Shown here: positions 33,179-41,326 of the stretch, piece after piece
Numbering within the stretch: the stretch's first letter is position 1
Layout: each line of letters opens with the position of its first letter
Assembly: GCA_902762785.1 (NCBI GenBank)
Contig: CACWPL010000018.1
Location: 1-55,304, forward strand
Direction of reading: 5' to 3'
DNA length: 55,304 bases
Origin: an uncultured Ruminococcus sp.
Lineage (GTDB): Bacteria; Bacillota; Clostridia; Oscillospirales; Ruminococcaceae
Made by a program: the position numbers and the translations under genes
The notes under the pieces: generated by a model
Seen by the model: the letters and a program-made list of their open reading frames with translations, nothing else
Database searches by the model: none
What the model was told of the DNA's origin: nothing

Positions 33179-33255
33179 GAGCTTTTTTCAAAAAGCTCGC
33201 AGGGGTGGTTTAGGAGGGGACAGCGTCCCCTCCTAAGCCGTCGCAACGCGACGGC
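33179..33255. repeat. Three consecutive palindromic modules (copy B)
   Basis: GAGCTTTTT-TC-AAAAAGCTC (33179-33198), TTAGGAGGGGA-CAGCG-TCCCCTCCTAA (33210-33236) and GCCGTCGC-AAC-GCGACGGC (33237-33255) follow one another. The latter two are the same module types as at 30713-30756. With the two repeats before them they fill almost all of the 305 bases between mnmA and mtaB. Confidence 0.75.
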
Positions 33256-33288
33256 AAAAACGTCCCCCATATCAGAAAGGAGCCGCCC

Positions 33289-34578
33289 ATGCGCGCCTAT
33301 CTCCACACGCTCGGATGCAAGGTGAACGCCGTCGAGACGGACAGCATCGCGGCGCTGCTGCGTGACGCCGGACACACCATCACCGACGTCCCCGCCGACG
33401 CCGACCTCATCGTCCTCAACACCTGCACCGTCACGGCGTCCGGCGACCATCGCATGCGGCGCACGCTCCATCGCCTCCGCGCGGCCGCGCCGGGGGCGGT
33501 CATCGTCCTGACGGGGTGCTATGTCCAGGCCTTCCCGGACGATGCCGCTGCGCTCCCCGAGGCCGACATCCTCGTCGGCACGGGCGGCCGCGCCCAGATC
33601 CCCGCCCTCGCCGCCGCCTTTCGGGAGGACGGCACGCGCCGGACGCTCTGCCTGCCGCACCCCAGGGGCGAGGCGTTCGAGACGCTCCCCGTCGGCACGG
33701 ATGCCGCGCATACACGCGCTTTCCTCAAGCTCCAGGACGGATGCGACCGCTTCTGCACCTACTGCATCATCCCCTATGCCCGCGGCCGGAGCCGGTCGTG
33801 CAGCGCCGCACAGCTCCGCGCGGACGCCGCCGCGCTCGTCGGGAAGGGCTACCGCGAGATCGTGCTCTGCGGCATCGACCTTGCCGCGTGGCAGGACGGT
33901 CCCCTCGACCTCGCCGACGCTGCCGCCATCTGCGCGGACGCCGGAGCCGAGCGCATCCGTCTCGGCTCGCTCGAGCCGCAGGGGCTTAGCCGCGACATGC
34001 TCGCGCGCCTCGCCGCCGTCCCGGGCGTCTGCCCCCAGCTCCACATCGCGTCCCAGAGCGGCAGCGACCGCATCCTCGCGGCCATGCACCGACGCTGCAC
34101 GTCCGCGCAGTTCCTTGCACTTTTGGACGATGTACGGGCATTTTTCCCCGACTGCGCCGTCTCCACGGACATCATGACCGGCTTCCCCGGCGAGACCGAC
34201 GCCGACCACGCCGCCTCGCTGGCGTTCGCGGAGCGGGCGGGATTTGCGCGGATGCACGTTTTCCGCTGGTCGCCGCGGCCGGGGACACCGGCGGCGTCCT
34301 ACCCCGACCAGGTGCCGGAGGCAGTCAAAAAAGCACGCGCCGAAGCCCTCCAAGCCCTCAGTGCAAGGCAGTACGGCGCGTTCCTCGGGTCCTGCGTCGG
34401 CGGGACGGAGGCCGTGCTGTTCGAGCGCGAGCGCGACGGCGTCCACCGCGGCCATACGCCCCGATTCGCGCCCGTGCGCATCCCCGCCGCCCCCGATGCT
34501 CCGTCTTTGCGCGGACAGGTGCGGCAGGTCCGCATCGTCGGCGTCGAGGAGGGGGCGCTGGCGGGGGAGCTGGTGTGA
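33289..34578 (+). CDS. mtaB: tRNA t6A37 methylthiotransferase MtaB
   Basis: A 429-residue radical-SAM methylthiotransferase, which turns t6A37 into ms2t6A in ANN-decoding tRNAs. The N-terminal UPF0004 domain starts LGCKVNAVETDSI and has the further cluster cysteines in NTCTVT and TGCYVQ. The radical-SAM signature is DGCDRFCTYCIIPYARG (near residue 150), the CxxxCxxC that holds the second [4Fe-4S] cluster. A TRAM-like C-terminal domain follows. Length is normal. The start follows AAAGGAG. Together with mnmA it makes a small cluster of anticodon-loop thiolation genes. Confidence 0.95.
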   Translation: MRAYLHTLGCKVNAVETDSIAALLRDAGHTITDVPADADLIVLNTCTVTASGDHRMRRTLHRLRAAAPGAVIVLTGCYVQAFPDDAAALPEADILVGTGGRAQIPALAAAFREDGTRRTLCLPHPRGEAFETLPVGTDAAHTRAFLKLQDGCDRFCTYCIIPYARGRSRSCSAAQLRADAAALVGKGYREIVLCGIDLAAWQDGPLDLADAAAICADAGAERIRLGSLEPQGLSRDMLARLAAVPGVCPQLHIASQSGSDRILAAMHRRCTSAQFLALLDDVRAFFPDCAVSTDIMTGFPGETDADHAASLAFAERAGFARMHVFRWSPRPGTPAASYPDQVPEAVKKARAEALQALSARQYGAFLGSCVGGTEAVLFERERDGVHRGHTPRFAPVRIPAAPDAPSLRGQVRQVRIVGVEEGALAGELV

Positions 34579-34620
34579 TGACGGTATTCTCGATATATCG
34601 CGTTTTTTATTAGGAGGATG

Positions 34621-34650
34621 ACGCCCCGTGTCCGGTCGGATGCGGGGCGT
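34621..34650 (+). terminator. Hairpin after mtaB
   Basis: ACGCCCCG (34621-34628) pairs with CGGGGCGT (34643-34650). It is 42 bases past the mtaB stop, and a run of Ts (34605-34611) lies before it instead of after it, so efficient termination is uncertain. Confidence 0.45.
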
Positions 34651-34711
34651 TCGTGCGTTCGGGAGGGCATTCGTCTCACACAAGGCAATGTCCCACTTTT
34701 CCGACGGTCTG

Positions 34712-35012
34712 TGTGGAAAAGCGGACCAGCGTGCCGCATACCGCCGCTCTGTCACGATGCGCCGTGTCCTCCCGTCCACATGGAGCAGTCTGTTTTTGTC
34801 GATATTTGGCACATCCTGACAGACGGGCGCTGCCTCGCCGTCCTTCTGCGTGACACCGTGCCTCTACAAACAGTATATCCCGTCGGAAAACTTTCCACAA
34901 TGTCGGGAAATGGCACGGCGGCGTGCTTTTCCACACTTTCCACTGTGTTTTCCACATCCGTCCCCACGAAGACAAGCCGTTTCCACATTCTTTTCCACAC
35001 AGGTGTTGAAAA
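34712..35012. other. Cluster of DnaA-box-like sites in a gene-free stretch
   Basis: This 300-base stretch, which has no convincing gene, holds four exact matches to the relaxed DnaA box TTWTNCACA, all TTTTCCACA: 34712-34720 (minus), 34927-34935, 34948-34956 and 34991-34999 (plus). One-mismatch sites are at 34891-34899, 34979-34987 and 35004-35012 (minus). Most lie within 130 bases. No dnaA, dnaN, rpmH or parAB gene is near, so a chromosomal origin is unlikely; a DnaA-titrating or regulatory locus is possible. The longest open frames across it lack ribosome binding sites and are rejected. Confidence 0.55.
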
Positions 35013-35104
35013 CGTGGTGGAGAAATCCGTTCACACCCTGTATGATCGGCGGCACGGTCGCCCTTCCTTATGACGAAGATGCCCCACAGAAAGGACGGAT
35101 GGCC

Positions 35105-35346
35105 ATGACGGGGCAGCAGATCATCGGGCGCGTGATCGCGGCGGAGCGGCCGGAGCGCGTTTGGTGCGAGCGGGCGGTGCTCTACCTGCGGCCGGGGACG
35201 AGCGAGGGCCGCTGCGCACCGCCCGCGCCTTCCTCGACACCCTCGCCGACACGCGCCCCCACCTGAAGCGCGGCCTGTGGGGCGCCGCGGGGTTCGCCGC
35301 CGGGATGTGGTGCGCCGCCGCGCTGATGGGCGGCGCGGGACTGTGA
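35105..35346 (+). pseudogene. Possible small membrane protein with a frameshift
   Basis: An ATG at 35105, about 9 bases after AGAAAGGA, opens a frame that begins MTGQQIIGRVIAAERPERVW and stops at 35266 after a Pro/Ser-rich nonsense-like tail. The next frame from about 35195 to 35346 reads more like protein (RTARAFLDTLADTRPHLKRG) and ends in a hydrophobic helix (AAGFAAGMWCAAALMGGAG). Joining the two would give about 80 residues with a C-terminal membrane anchor. The break falls in a GC-rich run near 35195-35215. It could be a real frameshift, a sequencing error, or chance. Confidence 0.3.
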
Positions 35347-35876
35347 CGGGGGGTGTCCCGTTCGGCGGCACGGCACACGGCGTCCCCGCACATCGCCCGC
35401 TGACGGCCGGCCGCCCTTGTGCTTTAATGGAAATTGGCTATATCAAGCCGTTCTGCGTCCCGCCCTTGCTGACGGAGTCTCACCTCTGGACGGTATGAGG
35501 ATGGTGCTTTGAAGGGAGGACGGGGAGCGGGGGCTCGGCGTTTGGATGAGACTTGACTGCGCGGCCGCCGCCGTCAGGCGGCGGAAAAAGCGGCGGCGGC
35601 CCGCAGGGCCGCCTATCGATTCCCCCTCTCCCCGGACGGGGTGCCAGACTCATATCCATTGTCTGGCACTGCTCGTCATCAAACAGCATCCTGTCTCTTC
35701 CTCGGTCGGATGGGGTCAGGGGGTGAGGGGCGACCGGGGACGCACGAACGTCGTGCCATTCCTAAAACTGGTGGAGGCAAACATCCCCCGCGGGCACCGC
35801 GCGCGTGCGTTTGCTTACAAAGTGCGATGTGTTACCCGTATGGAAAATAAAAATTCGTGAAAGTGCAAAAAAGGCT
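35347..35876. other. Gene-free stretch before rlmB
   Basis: About 530 bases with no supported gene. It contains the hairpin repeats at 35567-35613 and an AT-richer part just before the rlmB promoter. Open frames here (for example 35546-35860) have no ribosome binding site or recognisable composition. I see nothing else in it. Confidence 0.5.
35567..35613. repeat. Palindromic modules, including copy 2 of the window-start repeat
   Basis: GCCGCC-GTCA-GGCGGC (35567-35582) runs into the second copy of the repeat at 1-33: the first 20 bases (35581-35600) are identical and the following hairpin (35595-35613) shows a paired substitution relative to copy 1. The first module is the same as at 51962-51977 except for one loop base. 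Confidence 0.65.
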
Positions 35877-35905
35877 TGTAATTTTTTTGTAACTATGTTA
35901 TAATA
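35877..35905 (+). promoter_or_regulatory. Promoter of rlmB
   Basis: TTGTAA (35877-35882), a 17-base T-rich spacer and a perfect TATAAT (35900-35905), about 90 bases before the start. It probably also serves the P-type ATPase-like gene 12 bases downstream of rlmB. Confidence 0.75.
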
Positions 35906-35995
35906 GGAGATGTGGGGCGAGGTCTGCCCATTTGGGGGCGGACGTTGGGTCTGGAAATGAGAGAGCGTATCCCACGAAAGGTGGACAAAAAGACC

Positions 35996-36769
35996 ATGCA
36001 GGACAAGAAGCATGACAAAAACAGACAAGAGAAACAGTTCGAGGCGCCGGAGGACCTCGTCATCGGCCGCAATCCCGTGCGGGAGCTGCTGCGGAGCGGG
36101 GCGCCGGTCGACACCGTCTACATCAGCGGCACCGCAGGCGGACTGAGCGAGATCGTCTCGCTCGCGCAGGAGCGGGGCGCCGTCATCAAGACCGTCACCG
36201 AGCAGAAGCTCGGGCAGATCGCCGGCGGCGGCGTCCATCAGGGCGTGGCCGCAAGGACCGCGGCGGCGGCATATGTCACCGTCGAGGACCTGCTCGCCGT
36301 GTCGCAGAAGAAGGGGACCGCCCCCTTCCTCATCATCTGCGACGGCATCGAGGACCCGCACAACCTCGGCGCCATCCTCCGCACCGCCGAGACCGCGGGC
36401 GCGGACGGGGTCATCATCCCCAAGCGCCGCAGCGCCATGCTGACCGCCACCGTCCACAAGACCTCCGCCGGTGCCGCGAGCTGGGTGCCGGTCGCACGCG
36501 TCCCCAATATCCCCGCCGCCATCGACCAGCTCAAAAAGGCCGGTGTATGGGTCTACGGCACGGATATGGACGGGGAGACCTATACGAATGTGCAGTTCGA
36601 TGGGGCCTTGGCGCTCGTCATCGGCTCGGAGGGGAGCGGCATGAGCCGGCTCGTCCGGGAGCGGTGCGATGTGCTGGTGCGTCTGCCCATGAAGGGACGC
36701 ATCACCTCCCTCAATGCCTCCGTGGCCGCAGGGATCTTTATGTATGAAGTGGTACGCCAGAGAGGATGA
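35996..36769 (+). CDS. rlmB: TrmH/SpoU-family rRNA 2'-O-methyltransferase RlmB
   Basis: A 257-residue SPOUT-class methyltransferase, probably RlmB (TrmH family group 3), which methylates a guanosine of 23S rRNA. After a basic tail (MQDKKHDKNRQEK) comes the substrate-binding domain (VIGRNPVRELL, near 20-30). The SPOUT core contains the three family motifs: DGIEDPHNLGAILRTAE (motif 1), VIGSEGSGMS (motif 2) and RITSLNASVAAGIFMYE (motif 3), which make the trefoil knot for SAM. The start ATG 35996 follows GAAAGGTGG; upstream in-frame codons would cover that site. No defect seen. Confidence 0.93.
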   Translation: MQDKKHDKNRQEKQFEAPEDLVIGRNPVRELLRSGAPVDTVYISGTAGGLSEIVSLAQERGAVIKTVTEQKLGQIAGGGVHQGVAARTAAAAYVTVEDLLAVSQKKGTAPFLIICDGIEDPHNLGAILRTAETAGADGVIIPKRRSAMLTATVHKTSAGAASWVPVARVPNIPAAIDQLKKAGVWVYGTDMDGETYTNVQFDGALALVIGSEGSGMSRLVRERCDVLVRLPMKGRITSLNASVAAGIFMYEVVRQRG

Positions 36770-36781
36770 ACAGGCAAGCGT

Positions 36782-39178
36782 ATGGATGATAAACGAGACA
36801 TGTCGCTCGACGACATTTTAAAGGACGCCGGGATCGACGACCTCCCCGGCGGCGATGCCCCGACCCCGCAGCCGGACGCACCGGCGCCGGAGAAGGCCTT
36901 CGCGCCGCAGGAGACACGCGAGCCGTCCCGTCCCGCACCGCGTCCGATGACACCGCGCCCCGCTGCGCCCGCCCCTGCGCCCGTGCAGGACGACACGCCC
37001 CGCAGCTTCGGGGACGATACCCCCAAGATCCGCCGCATGAGCGACTCGACCCGTGCGCGCGAGATCGAGAAGAGCCGCAAGCGTGCCCGCAAGGCGCGCC
37101 GCCCGGACAAGAAGGCCGCCGATAAGGCCTATACTTATGAAAAAGAACGTCCCGAGGGCGAGTATGCGTATACGCAGATCCACGGGGCGAAGCGTGCCGC
37201 CAAGCGCAAGAAGGTCAAGCGGACCCCCGACCTGACCGCTGCCGGTACCGAGACGATCCATTTCAACATACAGGACATCATCTCCGTCTCGCAGGCAGAG
37301 CCGGAGCCGGTCGAGCCGGTCGAGGTAGAGCCGGCACCGCGCGCGGCGCATACGAGCCTCGACCTGCGCGGGAAGGCCGCCTCGGACGCCGTGGCGCTCG
37401 ACGTCAGCATCCGCCGCTCCAAGGAGGAGGCCGAGGCCGAGAACCGCCGCCGCAAGGAGCAGTCCGACCGCATGGGCCTCGAGACGACCCACGACATCCG
37501 CGCCGACATCGCAGAGCTGCGCAGCGCCATGAGCTTCCGCACCTTCGCGCTCGGCGTCATCCTCGTGATCGCGGGGCTCATCGCCGTGGGCGACAGCCTG
37601 CATTGGTGGTGGGTCGAGGGGATGCACCCCGTCATGATGGCCGTCATCATGCTCCTGCTGGGCTTCGCTGCGTGCGCTGTTTGTACGCCCGTGCTGCGAA
37701 ACGGCTTCACCCGTCTCATCAAGCTCCAGGCCGATACGGACTCCGTCGCAGCCGCCGCCCTTGCCGCGTGCATGGGCTCGTGCTGTGCGAATCTCGTCAC
37801 CAGCATCGGCTGGGGGACGTATACGCCCTATTTCCTGCCGTGCGCTGTGTTCGCGCTCCTGCTGCACTCCGTCGGCAAGCTCCTCATCGTGGACAGAGAG
37901 CTGACCAACCTCCGCTTCGTCCACAAGCGCTTCGACTGCTACGGTCTGACCATCGTCGAGGACGAGCAGCGTGCGGATGCCCTCACGCGCGGCGTCCTGC
38001 CCGACTTCCCCATTTTGGCCACGATGCGTCACACCGACCAGCTCCATGACTTCCGCAAGTACACCTATTCCGCCGACCTCGGCGACCGCTTCTGCCGGCT
38101 CCTCGCGCCGGTCGAGGTCTGCGCAGGGCTCATCGGGGCGGCCGTCCTGACGTTTTTGCGCTCGGACACGCTGTCCTTCTTCTTCCACATCCTGTCCATG
38201 ACGACCGTCGCCGCGAGCTGCGCGGCCGTGACCTTCGTGGTGAACCTCCCGCTCCTCGCGGCGGCGCACCGCATGGTCAAGCACGGCGCCCTCATGCTCG
38301 GCTACCAGAGCGTGGACGATTTCTATGACACCAATGCCATCATGCTCGACGCGGCCACCCTCTTCCCGGAGGGCAGCGTCAAGCTCGCGGGCGTGCGCAT
38401 GTTCACGAACGTCAAGACGGACGAGATCCTGCTGAACGCCGCGAGCCTCACCCGCGCCGCGGGGAGCGTGTTCGGCAGCATGTGGGGCGAGGTGCTCCAG
38501 GGGCGCGAGAAGCATCTGTTCCCCGTGGAGAGCTACCAGTATGAGGACGGCCTCGGGCTGAGCGGTTGGATCCACAGCCAGCGCATCCTCCTCGGCAGCC
38601 GCGACCTCATGACTGCCCACAACATCGAGGGACTGCCCTCCCGTACCCGCGAATCCGAGATGGTCGGCACCGACCAGGAGGCCATCTATATGTCCGTCTC
38701 GGGCAATCTGGCGGCCGTGTTCCTCGTGGAGCTGACCGCGGACCGGCAGGTCAAGTATTGCGCACAGTCCGCGCAGCGCCATGACCTCTGCCTCGTCCTG
38801 CGCAGCGTCGACCCCACCGTGACCGTCGCCAAGCTCGCGCGCCTGTTCGACATCGTGCCGGACATGGTCAAGGTCATCCCCTCCAAGCTCCATGACACCT
38901 ACGCGCTCGAGACGTCCCCCGTGCCGTCCCTGAGCGCCTCGATGGCCAGCACCGGCAGCTTCGTCAGCGTCGCACAGCTCATCGTCGGCGCCAAGATCCT
39001 GCGGCGCAAGGCCATGTTCGGGGTGTTCGTCCAGGCAGTCGCCGTGCTGCTCGGGCTCGGGCTCGTCGTGCTCGAGACCGTGCTCCATGTCGGCCTCACG
39101 CCCGGCCGGATGCTGCTCTTCCAGCTCCTCACGTCCCTTCTGACCATTTTGGCCGTGAACCTGCGCAAGACCATCTGA
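36782..39178 (+). CDS. P-type ATPase-like membrane protein with degenerate catalytic motifs
   Basis: A 798-residue membrane protein. The first ~250 residues are a charged, Pro/Ala- and Lys/Arg-rich disordered tail. Membrane helices follow (from about residue 254: FRTFALGVILVIAGLIAVG), with further pairs around 290-370 and 440-500 and two at the C-terminus. The soluble part follows P-type ATPase order: where DKTGTLT should be there is MLDAATLFPEG (near residue 520), so the Asp remains but Lys-Thr-Gly are lost; the N-domain GxG and G-N/S-R-x-L-M motifs are recognisable (YEDGLGLSG, LLGSRDLM); TGDN is replaced by LRSVDPT. It therefore probably does not hydrolyse ATP by the usual cycle. The start is 12 bases after rlmB, before an LCP gene. 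Function unknown; a cell-envelope role is inferred. Confidence 0.72.
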   Translation: MDDKRDMSLDDILKDAGIDDLPGGDAPTPQPDAPAPEKAFAPQETREPSRPAPRPMTPRPAAPAPAPVQDDTPRSFGDDTPKIRRMSDSTRAREIEKSRKRARKARRPDKKAADKAYTYEKERPEGEYAYTQIHGAKRAAKRKKVKRTPDLTAAGTETIHFNIQDIISVSQAEPEPVEPVEVEPAPRAAHTSLDLRGKAASDAVALDVSIRRSKEEAEAENRRRKEQSDRMGLETTHDIRADIAELRSAMSFRTFALGVILVIAGLIAVGDSLHWWWVEGMHPVMMAVIMLLLGFAACAVCTPVLRNGFTRLIKLQADTDSVAAAALAACMGSCCANLVTSIGWGTYTPYFLPCAVFALLLHSVGKLLIVDRELTNLRFVHKRFDCYGLTIVEDEQRADALTRGVLPDFPILATMRHTDQLHDFRKYTYSADLGDRFCRLLAPVEVCAGLIGAAVLTFLRSDTLSFFFHILSMTTVAASCAAVTFVVNLPLLAAAHRMVKHGALMLGYQSVDDFYDTNAIMLDAATLFPEGSVKLAGVRMFTNVKTDEILLNAASLTRAAGSVFGSMWGEVLQGREKHLFPVESYQYEDGLGLSGWIHSQRILLGSRDLMTAHNIEGLPSRTRESEMVGTDQEAIYMSVSGNLAAVFLVELTADRQVKYCAQSAQRHDLCLVLRSVDPTVTVAKLARLFDIVPDMVKVIPSKLHDTYALETSPVPSLSASMASTGSFVSVAQLIVGAKILRRKAMFGVFVQAVAVLLGLGLVVLETVLHVGLTPGRMLLFQLLTSLLTILAVNLRKTI

Positions 39179-39236
39179 TACGGCCACCCGCGCAGTTTTC
39201 CCCATTTTTCCCCGTTTACTTAAGGAGACGATCTCT

Positions 39237-40628
39237 ATGGCAGATCTGCCAAGACCGACCAAACGCCCCGGCAGCGGGGCAGATCCCAAGCGCGGCCAGT
39301 CCCTCCGGGGCGCTGCGCCCGTGCTGCCGACCGCCGAGAACGGTACACGCCGTGACCTGAACGGCGATACGACCGAGTTCCGGGCACCGCGGCCGTCCTA
39401 CGACCCCTACACCGGCGAGCCCCTGGATCCCCAGACGCCGGGACGCTCGAACGACCCGGAATACCCCACCTTCGATGACTATAACCACCGCGGCGAGCGC
39501 CCCCGAAAGGAGCGCCGTCCCTCCGGCGACGGCTACCGGCAGGAGCGCCGTCCCTCCGGCGATGGCTACCGGCAGGAACGGCCCGCGCCCCGTCCGAGAC
39601 GAGGGGACGACTACATCGAGGAACGTCCCGTCCGGCGGAAAAAGACGCGCCGCCGTCATCATAGGAGCCTCCTTTGGCGCATCCTGCGGCCGTTCGTCGT
39701 GCTCGCGGTCGTCATCTTCGTGCTCTATTCCGCCGCGGCCATCTTCATGATAAAGAAGCTCGACAAGGCCGAGCGGATGCCCAGGACGTATACCAGCGGC
39801 ACGCTCGATGCCCCGTATGTCCGCAGCATCCTCCTCATCGGCACGGACACACGCGACCTGGCCACCGACCGCGGCCGCTCGGACTCCATGATCCTCCTCA
39901 CGCTCAATTCCCGGACGAAGACCATCGGCCTGACATCCTTCATGCGCGACGCCTACGTCAGCATCCCCGGCCACGGCGAGGCCAAGCTCAATGCCGCCTA
40001 TTCCTACGGCGGCGCCGAGCTCCTCATGGACACGCTCGAGGCCAATTATAATGTCAGCATCGACGACTACTGCTGCGTCACCTTCGCCGGCTTTGCGGGC
40101 GTCATCGACGCCTTCGGCGGTGTGGACATCTCCCTCACCGATGCCGAGGCCGAGCAGATCAACATCATCCTCCAGAGCGAGGTCAATGAGCTGATGGGCG
40201 ACGACAAGCTCGCCGACCTCCTCCCCGGCGGCGGTACCTACACCCTCACCGGCAAGCAGGCCCTCAGCTACGCCCGCATCCGCCACGTCGGCAATGCCGA
40301 TTTCGAGCGGACGAGCCGTCAGCGCGAGGTCATGCAGCTCCTGCTCGAGGGCGCCAAGTCCCGGTTCGCCTCGGCCGTGCCGAAGCTCGCGGACGCCGCT
40401 TTGCCCCATGTTGCGACCAATATGGACGACGTTTCGCTCTACCTGCTCTCGCTGCGCGCGCCGTTCCTGCTGGGCTACGACATCTCCCAGATGCAGATCC
40501 CCGCGGACGGCACCTGGTCGTATGGCGACCGCGGCGGGCAGTCCGTCCTGATCGTGGACTTCGCCGCCGATCAGCAGATCCTGCGCGATACCGTCTACGC
40601 GTCCACGGCGCCGGAGGATGGACAGTGA
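39237..40628 (+). CDS. LytR-CpsA-Psr (LCP) family protein
   Basis: A 463-residue LCP protein; these membrane enzymes attach teichoic acids or other glycopolymers to peptidoglycan. A 140-residue Pro/Arg-rich cytoplasmic tail is followed by one membrane helix (about 143-170) and the extracytoplasmic LCP domain: LLIGTDTRDL, RSDSMILLTLN (Asp and Arg for the pyrophosphate lipid), SFMRDAYVSIPG, KLNAAYSYGG, and the C-terminal ALSYARIRH...DFERTSRQREV motif. The tail contains a perfect 11-residue duplication (RRPSGDGYRQE twice, 33-base direct repeat from 39530). The start follows AAGGAG. The stop overlaps the next gene's GTG. It lies among cell-envelope genes. Confidence 0.93.
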   Translation: MADLPRPTKRPGSGADPKRGQSLRGAAPVLPTAENGTRRDLNGDTTEFRAPRPSYDPYTGEPLDPQTPGRSNDPEYPTFDDYNHRGERPRKERRPSGDGYRQERRPSGDGYRQERPAPRPRRGDDYIEERPVRRKKTRRRHHRSLLWRILRPFVVLAVVIFVLYSAAAIFMIKKLDKAERMPRTYTSGTLDAPYVRSILLIGTDTRDLATDRGRSDSMILLTLNSRTKTIGLTSFMRDAYVSIPGHGEAKLNAAYSYGGAELLMDTLEANYNVSIDDYCCVTFAGFAGVIDAFGGVDISLTDAEAEQINIILQSEVNELMGDDKLADLLPGGGTYTLTGKQALSYARIRHVGNADFERTSRQREVMQLLLEGAKSRFASAVPKLADAALPHVATNMDDVSLYLLSLRAPFLLGYDISQMQIPADGTWSYGDRGGQSVLIVDFAADQQILRDTVYASTAPEDGQ

Positions 40629-41239
40629 AGCGCCGACTGGCGGCGGCCGTCCTCGCGGCGGCGCTGCTGACCGGGTGCGGTGCGCCAAGGCAGGTCGCCC
40701 CGGCATCTGCACCGACGGAGCCGACCGTCCCGACCGAGCCCGCCCCCACGTTCCCGACGCGTTCGCTCGACCATGTGACCGACGAGGTCGGGGTCTTTGC
40801 GGACGATGAGGCCGAGGCGCTCGAGGCAAGGCTCGCGGACATCTGCGCCGCGCAGATGCTGGAGGCATGCGTCATCGTGACCGGCGAGACGGCGGACGAC
40901 CCCGGATATGCCGCATCGACGGCGTTCATCGACCGCTACGGGATCGCGGCGAGCGGCTTTGTGATACGGCTCGACGAGACCGGCGGGCAGGACGCGTTCG
41001 TCCTCATGGGCGCGTGTCAGTATCAGACCGCCGACACGGAGATGGCCCTTGCGAAGGCCACGCCGTACCTTGCGGCAGGGGAGACCGCCGCAGGCATCTC
41101 CATTTTGCTCGACGCGACGTCCGCCCTTGACGGCAGCGTTCCGTATGAGCCGGAGACCGCGCCGGATGACCTTGACGCGCCCCCGATGCCGGAGGACGAT
41201 GCCGCTGTCGACGACGAAGTGTCGGAAAATGACGAGTAA
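40625..41239 (+). CDS. TPM-like (YgcG-type) lipoprotein
   Basis: A 204-residue lipoprotein. The signal peptide ends in the lipobox LLTGC (Cys about residue 18), a Pro/Thr linker follows, and then a domain that begins with the TPM-family pattern VTDEVGVFADDEAEALEARLADI (about 51-73), followed by VIVTGETADD and a YGI...FVIRLDE strand. TPM domains are found in secreted YgcG-like proteins of unclear function. The C-terminal 35 residues are acidic and disordered. The start is GTG 40625, overlapping the LCP stop (GTGA). It is probably co-translated with the LCP protein. Confidence 0.75.
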   Translation: MKRRLAAAVLAAALLTGCGAPRQVAPASAPTEPTVPTEPAPTFPTRSLDHVTDEVGVFADDEAEALEARLADICAAQMLEACVIVTGETADDPGYAASTAFIDRYGIAASGFVIRLDETGGQDAFVLMGACQYQTADTEMALAKATPYLAAGETAAGISILLDATSALDGSVPYEPETAPDDLDAPPMPEDDAAVDDEVSENDE

Positions 41240-41257
41240 TACCCTCTCCTATACCTT

Positions 41258-41263
41258 TATAAT
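41258..41263 (+). promoter_or_regulatory. Possible -10 box of the MoxR-DUF58-TGase operon
   Basis: A perfect TATAAT 64 bases before the MoxR start. The bases 17 upstream do not resemble TTGACA, so this may be a weak or activated promoter. Confidence 0.35.
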
Positions 41264-41326
41264 AGAGATCCGCACAGCTCGCGCCCCCCATAGCGAGCGT
41301 AATACTTTTGGCAAGGAGTACCACCT

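Noticed and set aside
30713-33255. Insertion sequence or transposon ends around nadA-mnmA
   Set aside because: No transposase is encoded, and no target-site duplication was identified; the flanks are better described as repeat modules.
34712-35012. Chromosomal origin (oriC)
   Set aside because: No dnaA, dnaN, rpmH, gidA or parAB gene is near and no clear A/T-rich unwinding region was seen; kept only as a DnaA-box cluster.
34618-35073. A 151-codon ORF after mtaB
   Set aside because: It has no ribosome binding site, overlaps the hairpin and the DnaA-box cluster, and has a composition unlike the neighbouring proteins.
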